64,000 bases of DNA from Rahnella victoriana. Its GTDB lineage: Bacteria; Pseudomonadota; Gammaproteobacteria; Enterobacterales; Enterobacteriaceae. The stretch is from NCBI RefSeq assembly GCF_004330295.1, contig NZ_SJOJ01000015.1, positions 1-64,000 of the forward strand. Direction: 5' to 3'. Position numbers and translations under genes: made by a program. Shown piece by piece: positions 35,191 to 44,162 of the stretch (position 1 is its first letter; each line of letters begins with the position of its first letter). The notes beneath the pieces are model-generated. The model did not search any database. It saw nothing but the letters and a program-made list of their open reading frames with translations, and was not told where the DNA came from.

Positions 35191-35845
35191 TCTGATACCC
35201 CATCTCCCGCCAGATCCCCGGCAGTTCACGCAGGTCGTGGAACGTCGTGACCAGCGGGTGATCCAGCGGGGGATTGTGCGGATCGGCGCAATAGTAAAAG
35301 ACCGGGATGCCTGCGGTGATCCCGGCCTGTGCGCCCGCCACGGAATCTTCCACCAGAATGCAGTTTTCCACCGGCACGTTCATGACCTCGGCGGCTTTAT
35401 ACAACACGGCGGGATCGGGCTTCCAGCGCTGCAAATCGTAGCCACTGAATAACTTATCGCCCATAAAGGGCAGCAACCCGGTCAGTCCGAGGGAATGCTG
35501 CATTTTGGTGACCGGGCCGTTAGAGACCACGCACATCGGCACGGTGATTTGTTCCAGTAATTCGCGTGCGCCGTCAATCGGCTCAAGTTTGCTGTCAAAC
35601 AACCGTGCGACGTGCTGGCGGAACACCCCTTCCATGTCTTCTTTCGGCACGTCGATCCCCTGCTCTTTATTGATGATGGCGATAATTTCGTACAGCTTTA
35701 CGCCTTTGTATTTTTTGTACATTTCATCGAAAGAGACCGTCACACCAAAATGGGCAAACATCTCGACATAGGCTTCGCAACACAACAATTCACTGTCCAC
35801 CAGCGTACCGTCGCAATCAAAAAAGACACATTTTACCTGTGACAT
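35180..35845 (-). CDS. yieH: HAD-family phosphatase YieH (6-phosphogluconate phosphatase type)
   Basis: A 221-residue HAD subfamily IA hydrolase with the catalytic pair D10 and D12 in FFDCDGTLVDS, motif II VSNGP, motif III Lys in RWKPDP and motif IV EDSVAGAQAG. E. coli YieH hydrolyses 6-phosphogluconate and related sugar phosphates in vitro. The ATG at 35845 (MSQVKCVFFDCDGT) is chosen: it follows GGAGGAAGT and gives the E. coli length. It is divergent from adeP, the same neighbour as in E. coli. Confidence 0.92.
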   Translation of the reverse strand: MSQVKCVFFDCDGTLVDSELLCCEAYVEMFAHFGVTVSFDEMYKKYKGVKLYEIIAIINKEQGIDVPKEDMEGVFRQHVARLFDSKLEPIDGARELLEQITVPMCVVSNGPVTKMQHSLGLTGLLPFMGDKLFSGYDLQRWKPDPAVLYKAAEVMNVPVENCILVEDSVAGAQAGITAGIPVFYYCADPHNPPLDHPLVTTFHDLRELPGIWREMGYQITG

Positions 35846-35997
35846 ACTTCCTCCGTGTGAGTGGTTCATCTATTGGTGTGCGTTATGGCACTGTACCCGA
35901 ACGATAGATTTAATCCCATACATCCAGTGCTGGCGCTTTCCGGCTAAAATCCTTAGGATACCCCCCGATTGTTTTTCCCCCATTTTGGAACTCACCA

Positions 35998-37335
35998 ATG
36001 AGCACACCACAGAGCAATGCGACTGCGGGTAAAGGTCTGGCCGAACGTCTGTTTAAACTGACGCAGCATGGCACCACCGTCCGCACAGAAACTATCGCCG
36101 GTTTAACCACCTTCCTGACCATGGTCTACATCGTCTTCGTGAACCCGCAGATTCTGGGTGTCGCAGGCATGGATAAACAGGCCGTCTTTGTGACTACCTG
36201 TCTGATTGCCGCGTTCGGCAGCATTCTGATGGGCGTGATCGCCAACCTGCCGGTCGCTCTGGCACCGGCGATGGGCCTGAATGCGTTCTTTGCGTTTGTG
36301 GTCGTGGGCGCGATGGGTGTTTCATGGCAGATCGGGATGGGCGCGATATTTTGGGGTGCCGTGGGTTTGCTGCTGCTGACCATTTTCCGTATCCGCTACT
36401 GGATGATTGCCAATATTCCGGTCAGCCTGCGTGTGGGCATCACCGCCGGTATCGGGCTGTTTATCGGCATGATGGGGCTGAAAAACGCCGGCATTATTGT
36501 CCCGAACCCTGACACCATCGTCACTATCGGTAACCTGACCTCGCACAATGTGCTGCTGGGCGTGCTCGGCTTCTTCATTATTGCCGTTCTGGCGTCGCGT
36601 AACTTCCACGCCTCTGTGCTGGTGTCGATTATTGTCACCACTGTGATTGGCCTGATGATTGGTGACGTGCATTACACCGGTTTCTGGTCGATGCCGCCGA
36701 GCATCACCACGGTTGTCGGTCAGGTGGATTTGAAAGGCGCGCTGAACATCGGTCTGGCGGGCGTTATTTTCTCCTTCATGCTGGTGAACCTGTTTGACTC
36801 CTCCGGCACGCTGATTGGTGTGACCGATAAAGCCGGTCTGGCTGATGCCCAGGGCAAGTTCCCGCAGATGAAACAGGCGCTGTACGTTGACAGCGTGTCT
36901 TCCGTAGCGGGGGCATTTATCGGCACTTCATCGGTGGGCGCGTACATTGAAAGCACCTCCGGCGTTTCCGTGGGCGGTCGTACCGGCCTGACGGCGGTAG
37001 TAACCGGTTTGCTGTTCCTGCTGGTGATCTTCATTTCCCCGCTGGCGGGGATGGTGCCGGAATACGCGGCGGCCGGTGCGCTGATTTATGTCGGCGTGCT
37101 GATGACTTCCAGTCTGGCGCGAGTTTCCTGGGATGACCTGACCGAAGCGGTTCCGGCGTTCGTGACTGCGGTAATGATGCCGTTCAGCTTCTCGATCACC
37201 GAAGGTATCGCGCTGGGTTTCATTTCTTACGTGGTGATGAAACTGGGTACCGGCCGCTGGAAAGAAATCAGCCCGTGCGTGGTGGTGGTTGCCCTGTTGT
37301 TTGTGCTAAAAATCGCATTTGTTGACGGGCACTAA
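35998..37335 (+). CDS. adeP: Adenine permease AdeP
   Basis: A 445-residue NCS2/AzgA-family membrane permease, collinear with E. coli AdeP (YieG), a high-affinity adenine:H+ symporter. The N-terminal segment HGTTVRTETIAGLTTFLTMVYIVFVNP, the substrate motif NLFDSSGTLIGVTDKAGL near residue 270 and GTSSVGAYIESTSGVSVGGRTGLTAV near 305 are family hallmarks. About 12-14 helices. Followed by a bidirectional terminator shared with chrR. Confidence 0.95.
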   Translation: MSTPQSNATAGKGLAERLFKLTQHGTTVRTETIAGLTTFLTMVYIVFVNPQILGVAGMDKQAVFVTTCLIAAFGSILMGVIANLPVALAPAMGLNAFFAFVVVGAMGVSWQIGMGAIFWGAVGLLLLTIFRIRYWMIANIPVSLRVGITAGIGLFIGMMGLKNAGIIVPNPDTIVTIGNLTSHNVLLGVLGFFIIAVLASRNFHASVLVSIIVTTVIGLMIGDVHYTGFWSMPPSITTVVGQVDLKGALNIGLAGVIFSFMLVNLFDSSGTLIGVTDKAGLADAQGKFPQMKQALYVDSVSSVAGAFIGTSSVGAYIESTSGVSVGGRTGLTAVVTGLLFLLVIFISPLAGMVPEYAAAGALIYVGVLMTSSLARVSWDDLTEAVPAFVTAVMMPFSFSITEGIALGFISYVVMKLGTGRWKEISPCVVVVALLFVLKIAFVDGH

Positions 37336-37351
37336 CCGGTCATCAAAATAC

Positions 37352-37386
37352 CAAAAAAACAGCCCGCATTTGCGGGCTGTTTGCTT
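37352..37386. terminator. Bidirectional terminator between adeP and chrR
   Basis: Stem AACAGCCCGCA with TGCGGGCTGTT and a two-base loop, preceded by an A-run and followed by TTGCTTTT, so it can end both converging transcripts. Confidence 0.88.
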
Positions 37387-37401
37387 TTCTGACGGGCTGA
37401 A

Positions 37402-37971
37402 TTACGGGGTGACGCGGCGGGTGTAGTCCGCAAAGGCGGTCAGCTGCCCACGCAGGAAATCGAGCGTGCCCTGGTCGATCACTTCGCCGATTTGGTCATC
37501 CACTTTATTCTGGATCACGCCGCCCATAAATTCAGGTTTGTTCATTACCATCGCATCAAGGAACACCAGGATCTGACGCAGATGGTACTGACAGCGCGCG
37601 CCGCCGACCGGCCCCATGGAACTGGTCTGGATCAACACCGGTTTACCGGCCAGAGGCTGATCAGGCAGGCGGGAAATCCAGTCGATCGCATTTTTCAGGC
37701 CGCCCGGAACGGAGTAGTTATATTCCGGTGTCACGATAATCACGCCGTCTGCCTGACGGATCTGCTCCGCGATAGCCTCGATATCGGCCGGAAAGCCCTC
37801 TTCCTGCTGAATATCCGCATCGTACAGGGGCAATGTACCGATGGAAGGCAGCGCGTCAATGCTGACGCCTTCCGGTGCCACTTTCGGCAAGGTGCGGGCG
37901 ACCATCCCGTTGTACGACGCTTTACGAAGACTACCTAACAGTGTGACAAACTTCAGTGGTTGAGCTGACAT
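37402..37971 (-). CDS. chrR: NAD(P)H-dependent quinone/chromate reductase ChrR (YieF)
   Basis: A 189-residue flavodoxin-fold FMN reductase. FMN-binding loops are seen as LLGSLRKASYNGMVART (residues about 11-27) and VTPEYNYSVPGGLKNAIDW (about 80-98). E. coli ChrR reduces quinones and chromate and protects against oxidative stress. It follows yieE by 34 bp on the same strand, so the two probably share a transcript, as in E. coli. Confidence 0.94.
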   Translation of the reverse strand: MSAQPLKFVTLLGSLRKASYNGMVARTLPKVAPEGVSIDALPSIGTLPLYDADIQQEEGFPADIEAIAEQIRQADGVIIVTPEYNYSVPGGLKNAIDWISRLPDQPLAGKPVLIQTSSMGPVGGARCQYHLRQILVFLDAMVMNKPEFMGGVIQNKVDDQIGEVIDQGTLDFLRGQLTAFADYTRRVTP

Positions 37972-38005
37972 GAATAACTCCTGTTATGGATGAGATGTTC
38001 GTGAT

Positions 38006-38731
38006 TTATTTGGCTGGCGGCAGGCTGACGAACTTCATGAAGTGAGGCGATTCAGATTGCTGGTCGGTGGACAGGGTTTGCGTGCGGGTGAAGCCATTTT
38101 CGGGTTCGTAGCGCCAGCACTGCAAACGGATAATCGACGGCGATTGCGCACATGCCCAGGTAATCGACCCTTCAATGTCGCTCATCACCTGCGCCTCCGG
38201 TGTGACGGTGGATCGCAAACGGCCTGAGGCCGGATTCAGGCTGAGCGTCAGCGGGCCGGGATCGTTCAGGCCGGACATTTTCAGCATGCTCTGGCGGATA
38301 CACCACAGTTGCAGCGAGGATTCCACCGGATCGGATTGCATGGCAATCCAGGTTTTTTCTACCGCAGAAAGCTGTAACTGTTGTTGCGGATTGATCAGCG
38401 CACTGCGGGCATGAATGATTTCGAGATCCAGACCGACTTTCCCTTCACTGCTGATCAATACCCCAACGGTGCTTCCCGCATACGCAAGGCTGAAATCAGG
38501 CAGATCGGGCGATTCAAAACTCGGGCGACCACTGGGTAAAGTGATCACGTTCGGCAGCTCGGCAATGCCGTACAGGTAGAAAATCATTTCTGCCAGCAGG
38601 ACACGGCCGTTGAGAAAACGTCGTCGCTGTTTTTCGGAAAGGTGTCTCGCGGAAATGACGATATCTCCGGGCAACCGGTGGGTATCCGGTTCGGCATCCG
38701 TCAAAGCCCATCTTGCAAAATGGCACGCCAT
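38006..38731 (-). CDS. yieE: 4'-phosphopantetheinyl transferase-like protein YieE
   Basis: A 241-residue protein collinear with E. coli YieE (MACHFARWALT..., ITLPSGRPSF, AYAGSTVGVLIS). The PPTase Mg2+ motif is seen as VGLDLE with D102 and E104. The second catalytic motif, normally W-x-x-K-E-[AS]-x-x-K, reads WCIRQSMLK (143-151): the Lys is Arg146 and the Glu is Gln147. So the fold and CoA site look kept but standard catalysis is doubtful. It precedes chrR in an apparent two-gene unit. No acyl-carrier-protein gene is nearby. Confidence 0.82.
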   Translation of the reverse strand: MACHFARWALTDAEPDTHRLPGDIVISARHLSEKQRRRFLNGRVLLAEMIFYLYGIAELPNVITLPSGRPSFESPDLPDFSLAYAGSTVGVLISSEGKVGLDLEIIHARSALINPQQQLQLSAVEKTWIAMQSDPVESSLQLWCIRQSMLKMSGLNDPGPLTLSLNPASGRLRSTVTPEAQVMSDIEGSITWACAQSPSIIRLQCWRYEPENGFTRTQTLSTDQQSESPHFMKFVSLPPAK

Positions 38732-39054
38732 TGTTCACTCCATGATTAATGGTTCGTACATATTCTCTCTGTTGTCAGAAAGAATAACATTAAGAGAAAT
38801 CATTAAAAACCGCTTAAAACCCGCATCACAGCACACTTTTTTCACTTTTCAGAAAGTTTTTCATAACCATAAAGTGAAAGTAATCACAGTCTTAATCCCT
38901 TGTTGAGAAAAAATCTCATCGGCATGATGTTCTGGTTTTTCACTCATATGATCTGCACACCAGATATATCTACTATAGCAACATAAAGAAACGTCAGAAT
39001 ATGCCGTTACTAGTTAAGCAGCGATCTCGCTGCTTTGCCTGTGAGTACCCTAAA
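38732..39054. other. Non-coding AT-rich gap between yieE and the chemoreceptor gene
   Basis: Divergent intergenic region of about 320 bp with no gene-like frame. It is AT-rich and should hold the promoters of yieE (minus) and of the chemoreceptor (plus). No convincing sigma-28 or sigma-70 promoter with both hexamers was recognised. If the chemoreceptor starts at 39001, the last 54 bp would be coding. Confidence 0.6.
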
Positions 39055-40950
39055 ATGTTAAAAACAACGCAATCCCGCTTTATCGCATTGATCAGCTTGT
39101 TTTTTATTGTGCTGGTCATCGTTACGCTTATCGTGATCCAGGTGTATATCGCCCCCCAACTGAAACAGACAGAAAGCAATCTGGTTGCCAATCAGGTGGA
39201 TGATGTGGCGGTCGCGATTAATGACCGTCTGAATAAAGTCGAGTCTCAGGTCCGTACCATCACCCAGACTGTCGCACAAATGGACAGCGACAGTATCGAT
39301 CGTTTGCTTCCGGCGCTGGTCGATCAGTACGGGGATGCGGCGGTGTTCGGTGGGGGGATCTGGCCGCTGCCCAACCAGCGTGATCCGGCCAAAATTAAAT
39401 TCAGTACCTTCTTTGCCCGTAATAATAACAATCAGCTGACGGTCAATACGTTCTGGAACAGCGCTGAATCGCCAAACTATTTCGATCAGTCCTGGTATAT
39501 GGCGGCGTCAAAAGGGGAAAAGGGCCAGTGTGTCTGGGCTCCGGCCTATTTCGATGACGCCAGCACCCAGCCACGCACCAACTGTGCGATGCCGATTTAT
39601 AAAGGCGACAAACAATGGGGCGTCGCCACCATCGATGTCACGCTGGGGTTCTTTAACCAGCTGGTGACGGAAATGGAGAAAAAGGTTAACGCGAAAATTT
39701 ATATCGTGGAGAAAGACGGCACCATCGTCGGCACCAGCCATTCCGGTGATGAAAAACTGCCGAAGCTGGCTTCACTGGGCGAAACCTCCCCGCTGGCCAT
39801 ACAAATCCGTAAAAGTCTGGATCAGATCAACGGTCAGGCCAGTCTGGTGGCGGATTACGATAACGACGGCACGTCGCACACGATGTTTATGAGCAACATT
39901 CAGGGGCCATGGTTCATCGCCACGGATATGCCCACCAGCCAGTTGCTGGCGCGCAGTCACAGCATCCTTGCGAGTCTGGGGCTGGTGCAGATCCCGATGG
40001 TCTTGCTGCTGCTGATCGTCCTGATTGCGGCAATCAAAATTTTCATGCGTCAGCTGGCGGCACTGAACAAAAACATCGCGCAGCTTTCAGCTGGCGGCGC
40101 GGATTTAACCCAGCGTCTGCCGGAAAGCCGCAGTCCCGAGTTCAATCAGATCAACCAGAGCTTCAACAGTTTCCTGTCATTCCTGCAATCCATTCTCCGT
40201 CAGGTCGGCGACAGCAGTCTGGCAATCACCTCGGCTTCACGCCAGATTGCCAGCGGTAATCTGGATCTCTCGGCGCGTACCGAGGAACAGGCCAGTTCGA
40301 TTGTGGAAACGGCGGCGTCAATGGAACAGCTGACCAGCACCGTGAAACAGAACGCCGCCAATGCGGAGGGGGCCAATCAGCTGGCGCGCGATGCCTCGGC
40401 TGTGGCCGAGAAAGGCTCGGAAGTGGTGAAACAGGTCGTGGATACCATGGGCTCTATCACCCGTTCTTCGCATAAGATTGTCGATATTATCAGTGTGATC
40501 GACGGCATCGCTTTCCAGACCAACATTCTGGCGCTGAATGCGGCGGTTGAAGCGGCCCGTGCAGGCGAGCAGGGGCGCGGTTTCGCCGTGGTGGCCTCCG
40601 AAGTGCGCAGTCTGGCGCAGCGTTCGGCTACCTCCGCGCGGGAAATCAAAAAGCTGATTGAGGATTCCGTCGCGGATATTTCCACCGGCAGCGAGCTGGT
40701 GGCGACGGCGGGAACGACAATGGATGAAGTCATGGGCGGCGTAAATAACGTGGCGACGCTGATGAACGAGATCATGTCTTCCAGCCAGGAGCAAAGTCTG
40801 GGTATCGAGCAGGTCAACGTTGCGATCACTCAGCTGGATAACGCCACCCAGCAGAATGCCGCGCTGGTCGAACAGGTGTCTGCTGCCGCGCAGGCGATGC
40901 AGGATCAGACCGTTCAGCTGGAAACCGTGGTCGCCGGATTTAAACTCTGA
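39055..40950 (+). CDS. Methyl-accepting chemotaxis protein with dCache-type sensor
   Basis: About 631 residues. An N-terminal membrane helix ([24 protein letters not shown]) is followed by a roughly 260-residue periplasmic region of Cache type ([42 protein letters not shown]), a second membrane helix ([21 protein letters not shown]), a HAMP domain and the signalling domain with hairpin tip [43 protein letters not shown]. Methylation helices are present, but the C-terminus GFKL lacks the CheR-docking pentapeptide. Cache receptors often sense amino or organic acids; the ligand is unknown. ATG at 39055 starts right before the membrane helix; an in-frame ATG at 39001 is an alternative. Confidence 0.9.
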   Translation: MLKTTQSRFIALISLFFIVLVIVTLIVIQVYIAPQLKQTESNLVANQVDDVAVAINDRLNKVESQVRTITQTVAQMDSDSIDRLLPALVDQYGDAAVFGGGIWPLPNQRDPAKIKFSTFFARNNNNQLTVNTFWNSAESPNYFDQSWYMAASKGEKGQCVWAPAYFDDASTQPRTNCAMPIYKGDKQWGVATIDVTLGFFNQLVTEMEKKVNAKIYIVEKDGTIVGTSHSGDEKLPKLASLGETSPLAIQIRKSLDQINGQASLVADYDNDGTSHTMFMSNIQGPWFIATDMPTSQLLARSHSILASLGLVQIPMVLLLLIVLIAAIKIFMRQLAALNKNIAQLSAGGADLTQRLPESRSPEFNQINQSFNSFLSFLQSILRQVGDSSLAITSASRQIASGNLDLSARTEEQASSIVETAASMEQLTSTVKQNAANAEGANQLARDASAVAEKGSEVVKQVVDTMGSITRSSHKIVDIISVIDGIAFQTNILALNAAVEAARAGEQGRGFAVVASEVRSLAQRSATSAREIKKLIEDSVADISTGSELVATAGTTMDEVMGGVNNVATLMNEIMSSSQEQSLGIEQVNVAITQLDNATQQNAALVEQVSAAAQAMQDQTVQLETVVAGFKL

Positions 40951-40980
40951 TCATGTCCGACTAAATTTGATTTAATTGAA

Positions 40981-41010
40981 CGGTAAGTGAGCGATCACTT
41001 ACCGCTTTTC
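40981..41010. terminator. Bidirectional terminator between chemoreceptor and LysR genes
   Basis: Perfect 10-base stem CGGTAAGTGA with TCACTTACCG around GCGA, followed by CTTTTC on the plus strand. It lies between two converging genes. Confidence 0.75.
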
Positions 41011-41025
41011 ATTTTGCGGCATAAC

Positions 41026-41913
41026 TCAGTAAAAGGCGTGTTCAGTCATGAAGTTAATCAGGCTGTTGAGCTTGGCGCGCGGCCTGAAATCAGGCAGATA
41101 CACCAGATGCACGGCCCGTGGTTGAGGAATAAAAGGTTCAAGCACCGGGATCAGCTTCCCGCTGGCGATGTCTTGTGCCAGCAATACTTTGGGCTGCAAT
41201 AACAAACCGGCGCCTTCCAGTGCGGCGGCACGCAACGCATGGCCGTCGTTGGAGACATACCGGCTGTTCACCGGCCACGCCGACGTGGTGCGTTCTGCAT
41301 TCGCCAGTTGCCAGCCTTCGCTCTGATTCCAGACGGTATGCACCAGACACGGGTGCGTTTTCAGATCGTCCGGTGAAACGGGCGTGCCAAACTGTTGCAA
41401 ATAGGACGGAGACGCACAGATCACCATTTCATAAGGCTTCAGCGGCTTTGCGACCAGCCGGTCATCGCCGATCTCACCGATACGGATCGCCGCGTCAAAA
41501 CCTTCGCCGATCAAATCGACCCGGGCGTTACTCAGTATCAGTTCCACGTTCACTTCAGGATGTTTTTGCAGGTAACGGGCCAGCATCGGTGCCACGACGC
41601 TGGAACCCAGCGATACCGGCGCGCTGACCCGCAGCAGCCCGGTCGGCACGCTTTGCAGGCTTTCCATTGCGCTTTCGGTGAATTTCATCTGATCCAGCAC
41701 CCGTTTGCCGTTTTCATAAAGCACTTCGCCGGCATCGGTCAGGCTTTGCCTGCGGGTGGTGCGCTGCAACAGGCGAGCATTCAGATGCTTTTCCAGTTGC
41801 TGAATGTGTTTACCGACCATCACCGCCGAGATCCCCAGTTTTTCTGCCGCAGCACTGAAATTTCCGGTTTCGACTACGCTGACAAAGACTTCGATATTCC
41901 GCAGCTTATCCAC
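41026..41913 (-). CDS. LysR-family transcriptional regulator
   Basis: A 295-residue LysR regulator: winged helix-turn-helix in the first 60 residues (IEVFVSVVETGNFSAAAEKLGISAVMVGKHIQQLEKHLNARLL includes it) and a type 2 periplasmic-binding fold effector domain. It belongs by appearance to the DsdC/AaeR-like CrgA branch (PVSLGSSVVAPMLARYLQKHPEVNVEL). It is divergent from the small SDR gene at 42015 with a 101-bp shared gap, the usual layout of a LysR protein and its target. Confidence 0.9.
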   Translation of the reverse strand: MDKLRNIEVFVSVVETGNFSAAAEKLGISAVMVGKHIQQLEKHLNARLLQRTTRRQSLTDAGEVLYENGKRVLDQMKFTESAMESLQSVPTGLLRVSAPVSLGSSVVAPMLARYLQKHPEVNVELILSNARVDLIGEGFDAAIRIGEIGDDRLVAKPLKPYEMVICASPSYLQQFGTPVSPDDLKTHPCLVHTVWNQSEGWQLANAERTTSAWPVNSRYVSNDGHALRAAALEGAGLLLQPKVLLAQDIASGKLIPVLEPFIPQPRAVHLVYLPDFRPRAKLNSLINFMTEHAFY

Positions 41914-42014
41914 ATTACAAACCCTGAGTTAGAACAGAACGAAGAATATGAGTCTATATCTAACCCTCAGTTTGGTGAAAGATGATCTGACAAACCAACG
42001 TTGAGGGATCTGTG

Positions 42015-42614
42015 ATGAAAATTTTAGTGATTGGCGGTACAGGCACATTAGGTCAGGCGGTGATTCGGGAGTTTGGCGCAGACCATGAAATCATCACCGC
42101 AGGCAAAAACCGGGGCGATTTTCAGGTCGATATCACTGACGAAAACAGCGTGAAAACGCTTTTCCGCAACACGGGAAATGTCGATGCGATTATCGCCACC
42201 ACCGGCAGCCTGCACTTTGGCCCGCTGACTGAAATGACGGCAGAACAGTTCAACAGCGGATTACAGGACAAATTACTGGGGCAGGTACGCATTGCGCTGA
42301 TCGGTCAGTCATTCCTGAACGACGGCGGGTCGATCACGCTGACCAGCGGCATTATTGCGGATGAACCTATCCGTCAGGGAGCAAACGCCACCACAGTGAA
42401 CGCGGCAGTGGAAGGTTTTGTCCGTGGCGCGGCGATTGAACTGCCCCGGGGGATTCGCATCAACGTGGTCAGCCCGACCGTGGTGGAAGAGTCACTGAAA
42501 GCTTACGGCCCGTTCTTCCCCGGCTTTGAGGCGGCACCGGCAGCGCGTGTGGCAAAAGCCTATCGTCGCAGTGTGGAAGGTGCGCAAACCGGGCGCGTTT
42601 ATAAAGTCTGGTAA
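42015..42614 (+). CDS. Atypical short-chain dehydrogenase/reductase-fold protein
   Basis: A 199-residue SDR-fold protein with the nucleotide loop VIGGTGTLGQAV (residues 5-16) and the ATTGS (61-65) segment, but the Tyr-x-x-x-Lys catalytic pair is missing: the aligned positions are Ala125 and Asn129 in ANATTVNAAVEGF. The rest of the fold (AAIELPRGIRINVVSPTVVEES) is well kept. Such short proteins occur widely beside LysR regulators. The ATG at 42015 is used with GAGGGATC upstream; a GTG one codon earlier is also possible. The product may bind NAD(P)(H) without classical SDR chemistry. Confidence 0.85.
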   Translation: MKILVIGGTGTLGQAVIREFGADHEIITAGKNRGDFQVDITDENSVKTLFRNTGNVDAIIATTGSLHFGPLTEMTAEQFNSGLQDKLLGQVRIALIGQSFLNDGGSITLTSGIIADEPIRQGANATTVNAAVEGFVRGAAIELPRGIRINVVSPTVVEESLKAYGPFFPGFEAAPAARVAKAYRRSVEGAQTGRVYKVW

Positions 42615-42634
42615 GGCGTAATCTGTTGAATCCA

Positions 42635-42670
42635 ATAAAAAACCCACATTGGGTAATGTGGGTTTTGTTG
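42635..42670. terminator. Bidirectional terminator between SDR gene and mnmE
   Basis: Twelve-base stem AAAACCCACATT with AATGTGGGTTTT around GGGT, with A- and T-runs on both sides; converging genes flank it. Confidence 0.9.
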
Positions 42671-42685
42671 GTGGCGAAGGGCTGA

Positions 42686-44050
42686 TTATTTACCGATACA
42701 GAAGCTGGAGAAAATCCGCCCCAGCAAATCATCAGACGTAAATTCGCCGGTGATTTCGCTCAGCGATTGCTGTGCCAGGCGCAATTCTTCTGCCAGCAAT
42801 TCACCTGCCCATGCACCCAGCAACTGATCTTTGCCCTGAACCAGATGCTGTGCGGCCTGTTCCAGCGCCTGCAGGTGACGGCGACGGGCGAGGAATCCGC
42901 CTTCCATATTATGGTTGAAGCCCATCACCTGTTTCAGATGATCGCGCAGCAGATCCACGCCATCGCCCGTACGGGCAGACAGACGAATAAGTGAGTGACC
43001 ATTCACTTCCGTTTGTCCCAGGGCTTCGCCGGTGATATCGGCTTTATTCCGCACAACGACAATCGGCAACGTCGCAGGCAGGCGGGCCATAAATTCTGGC
43101 CAGATGTCTGCCGGCTCGGTGGCCGCCGTGGTGGTGCCGTCGACCATAAACAGCACTAAATCCGCCTGTTCGATCTCATTCCACGCACGTTCGATACCAA
43201 TACGCTCTACTTCGTCGCTGGCTTCACGTAACCCAGCGGTGTCGATGATGTGCAACGGCATGCCGTCGAGATGGATGTGTTCGCGTAAAACGTCGCGCGT
43301 GGTGCCCGCAATATCGGTGACGATTGCCGCTTCACGGCCTGCCAGCGCGTTCAGCAGGCTCGATTTACCGGCGTTCGGACGACCGGCAATCACCACTTTC
43401 ATCCCTTCGCGCAGCAGGCTGCCCTGACGTGCTTCGGCACGTACGGCGTCGAGATCGCCCATCACGGTATTCAGTTGCGCTTCGATTTTGCCGTCGGACA
43501 GGAAGTCGATTTCCTCATCGGGGAAGTCGATTGCCGCTTCGACGAAGATCCGCAGGTGAGTGAGTGCTTCCACCAGATGATGAATACGGTTCGAGAAAGC
43601 GCCCTGTAAGGAGTTAACCGCAGACCGTGCGGCTTGCTCGGAACTGGCGTCGATAAGGTCAGCAATCGCTTCAGCCTGTGCCAGATCGAGTTTGTCGTTG
43701 AGGAATGCCCGTTCAGAGAATTCGCCCGGACGCGCAATACGCACGTTTTCCAGCGCGATAATGCGTTTGAGCAGTAAATCCAGGATCACCGGCCCGCCGT
43801 GGCCCTGCAACTCAAGCACGTCTTCACCGGTAAAGGAATTCGGGCCGGGGAACCACAGCGCGATGCCCTGATCCAGCGTGCTGCCATCGGCATCCTGAAA
43901 TGGCAGATAATCGGCATAACGTGGTTTCGGCAGTTTACCTAAGACAGCCTGTGCCACATCACGCGCCGCCCGGCCGGAAATGCGCAAAATGCCCACACCA
44001 CCGCGGCCGGGTGGGGTTGCCTGGGCAATAATGGTATCTGAGGTGCTCAT
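42686..44050 (-). CDS. mnmE: tRNA modification GTPase MnmE (TrmE)
   Basis: A 454-residue GTPase: N-terminal formyl-THF-binding domain ([26 protein letters not shown]), helical domain with an inserted Ras-like G domain (G1 [10 protein letters not shown]3 DTAGLRE, G4 NKAD) and the terminal CIGK with the conserved cysteine. It partners MnmG in U34 modification. The ATG at 44050 gives the E. coli length; in-frame sequence upstream contains the hairpin after yidC and is rejected. Same order (yidC then mnmE) as E. coli. Confidence 0.97.
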   Translation of the reverse strand: MSTSDTIIAQATPPGRGGVGILRISGRAARDVAQAVLGKLPKPRYADYLPFQDADGSTLDQGIALWFPGPNSFTGEDVLELQGHGGPVILDLLLKRIIALENVRIARPGEFSERAFLNDKLDLAQAEAIADLIDASSEQAARSAVNSLQGAFSNRIHHLVEALTHLRIFVEAAIDFPDEEIDFLSDGKIEAQLNTVMGDLDAVRAEARQGSLLREGMKVVIAGRPNAGKSSLLNALAGREAAIVTDIAGTTRDVLREHIHLDGMPLHIIDTAGLREASDEVERIGIERAWNEIEQADLVLFMVDGTTTAATEPADIWPEFMARLPATLPIVVVRNKADITGEALGQTEVNGHSLIRLSARTGDGVDLLRDHLKQVMGFNHNMEGGFLARRRHLQALEQAAQHLVQGKDQLLGAWAGELLAEELRLAQQSLSEITGEFTSDDLLGRIFSSFCIGK

Positions 44051-44086
44051 AGCAATGATCTCTGTTGGTCTTTTTACGGATATGCA

Positions 44087-44110
44087 AAAGGCGGTCAAAT
44101 GACCGCCTTT
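44087..44110 (-). terminator. Hairpin terminator/attenuator between yidC and mnmE
   Basis: Stem AAAGGCGGTCA with TGACCGCCTTT, two-base loop, followed on the minus strand by TTTTGC. It lies in the yidC-mnmE gap and may limit read-through from the rpmH-rnpA-yidC transcript. Confidence 0.7.
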
Positions 44111-44162
44111 GTCTTTAATCATCAAGTTTAGCGGTCAGGACGAAAGCCGCCCTGACATTCAC

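Noticed and set aside
38897-38960. Sigma-28-like GCCGATGA on the minus strand before the chemoreceptor gene
   Set aside because: It points toward yieE, not the chemoreceptor, and no matching TAAA -35 element stands at the right distance.
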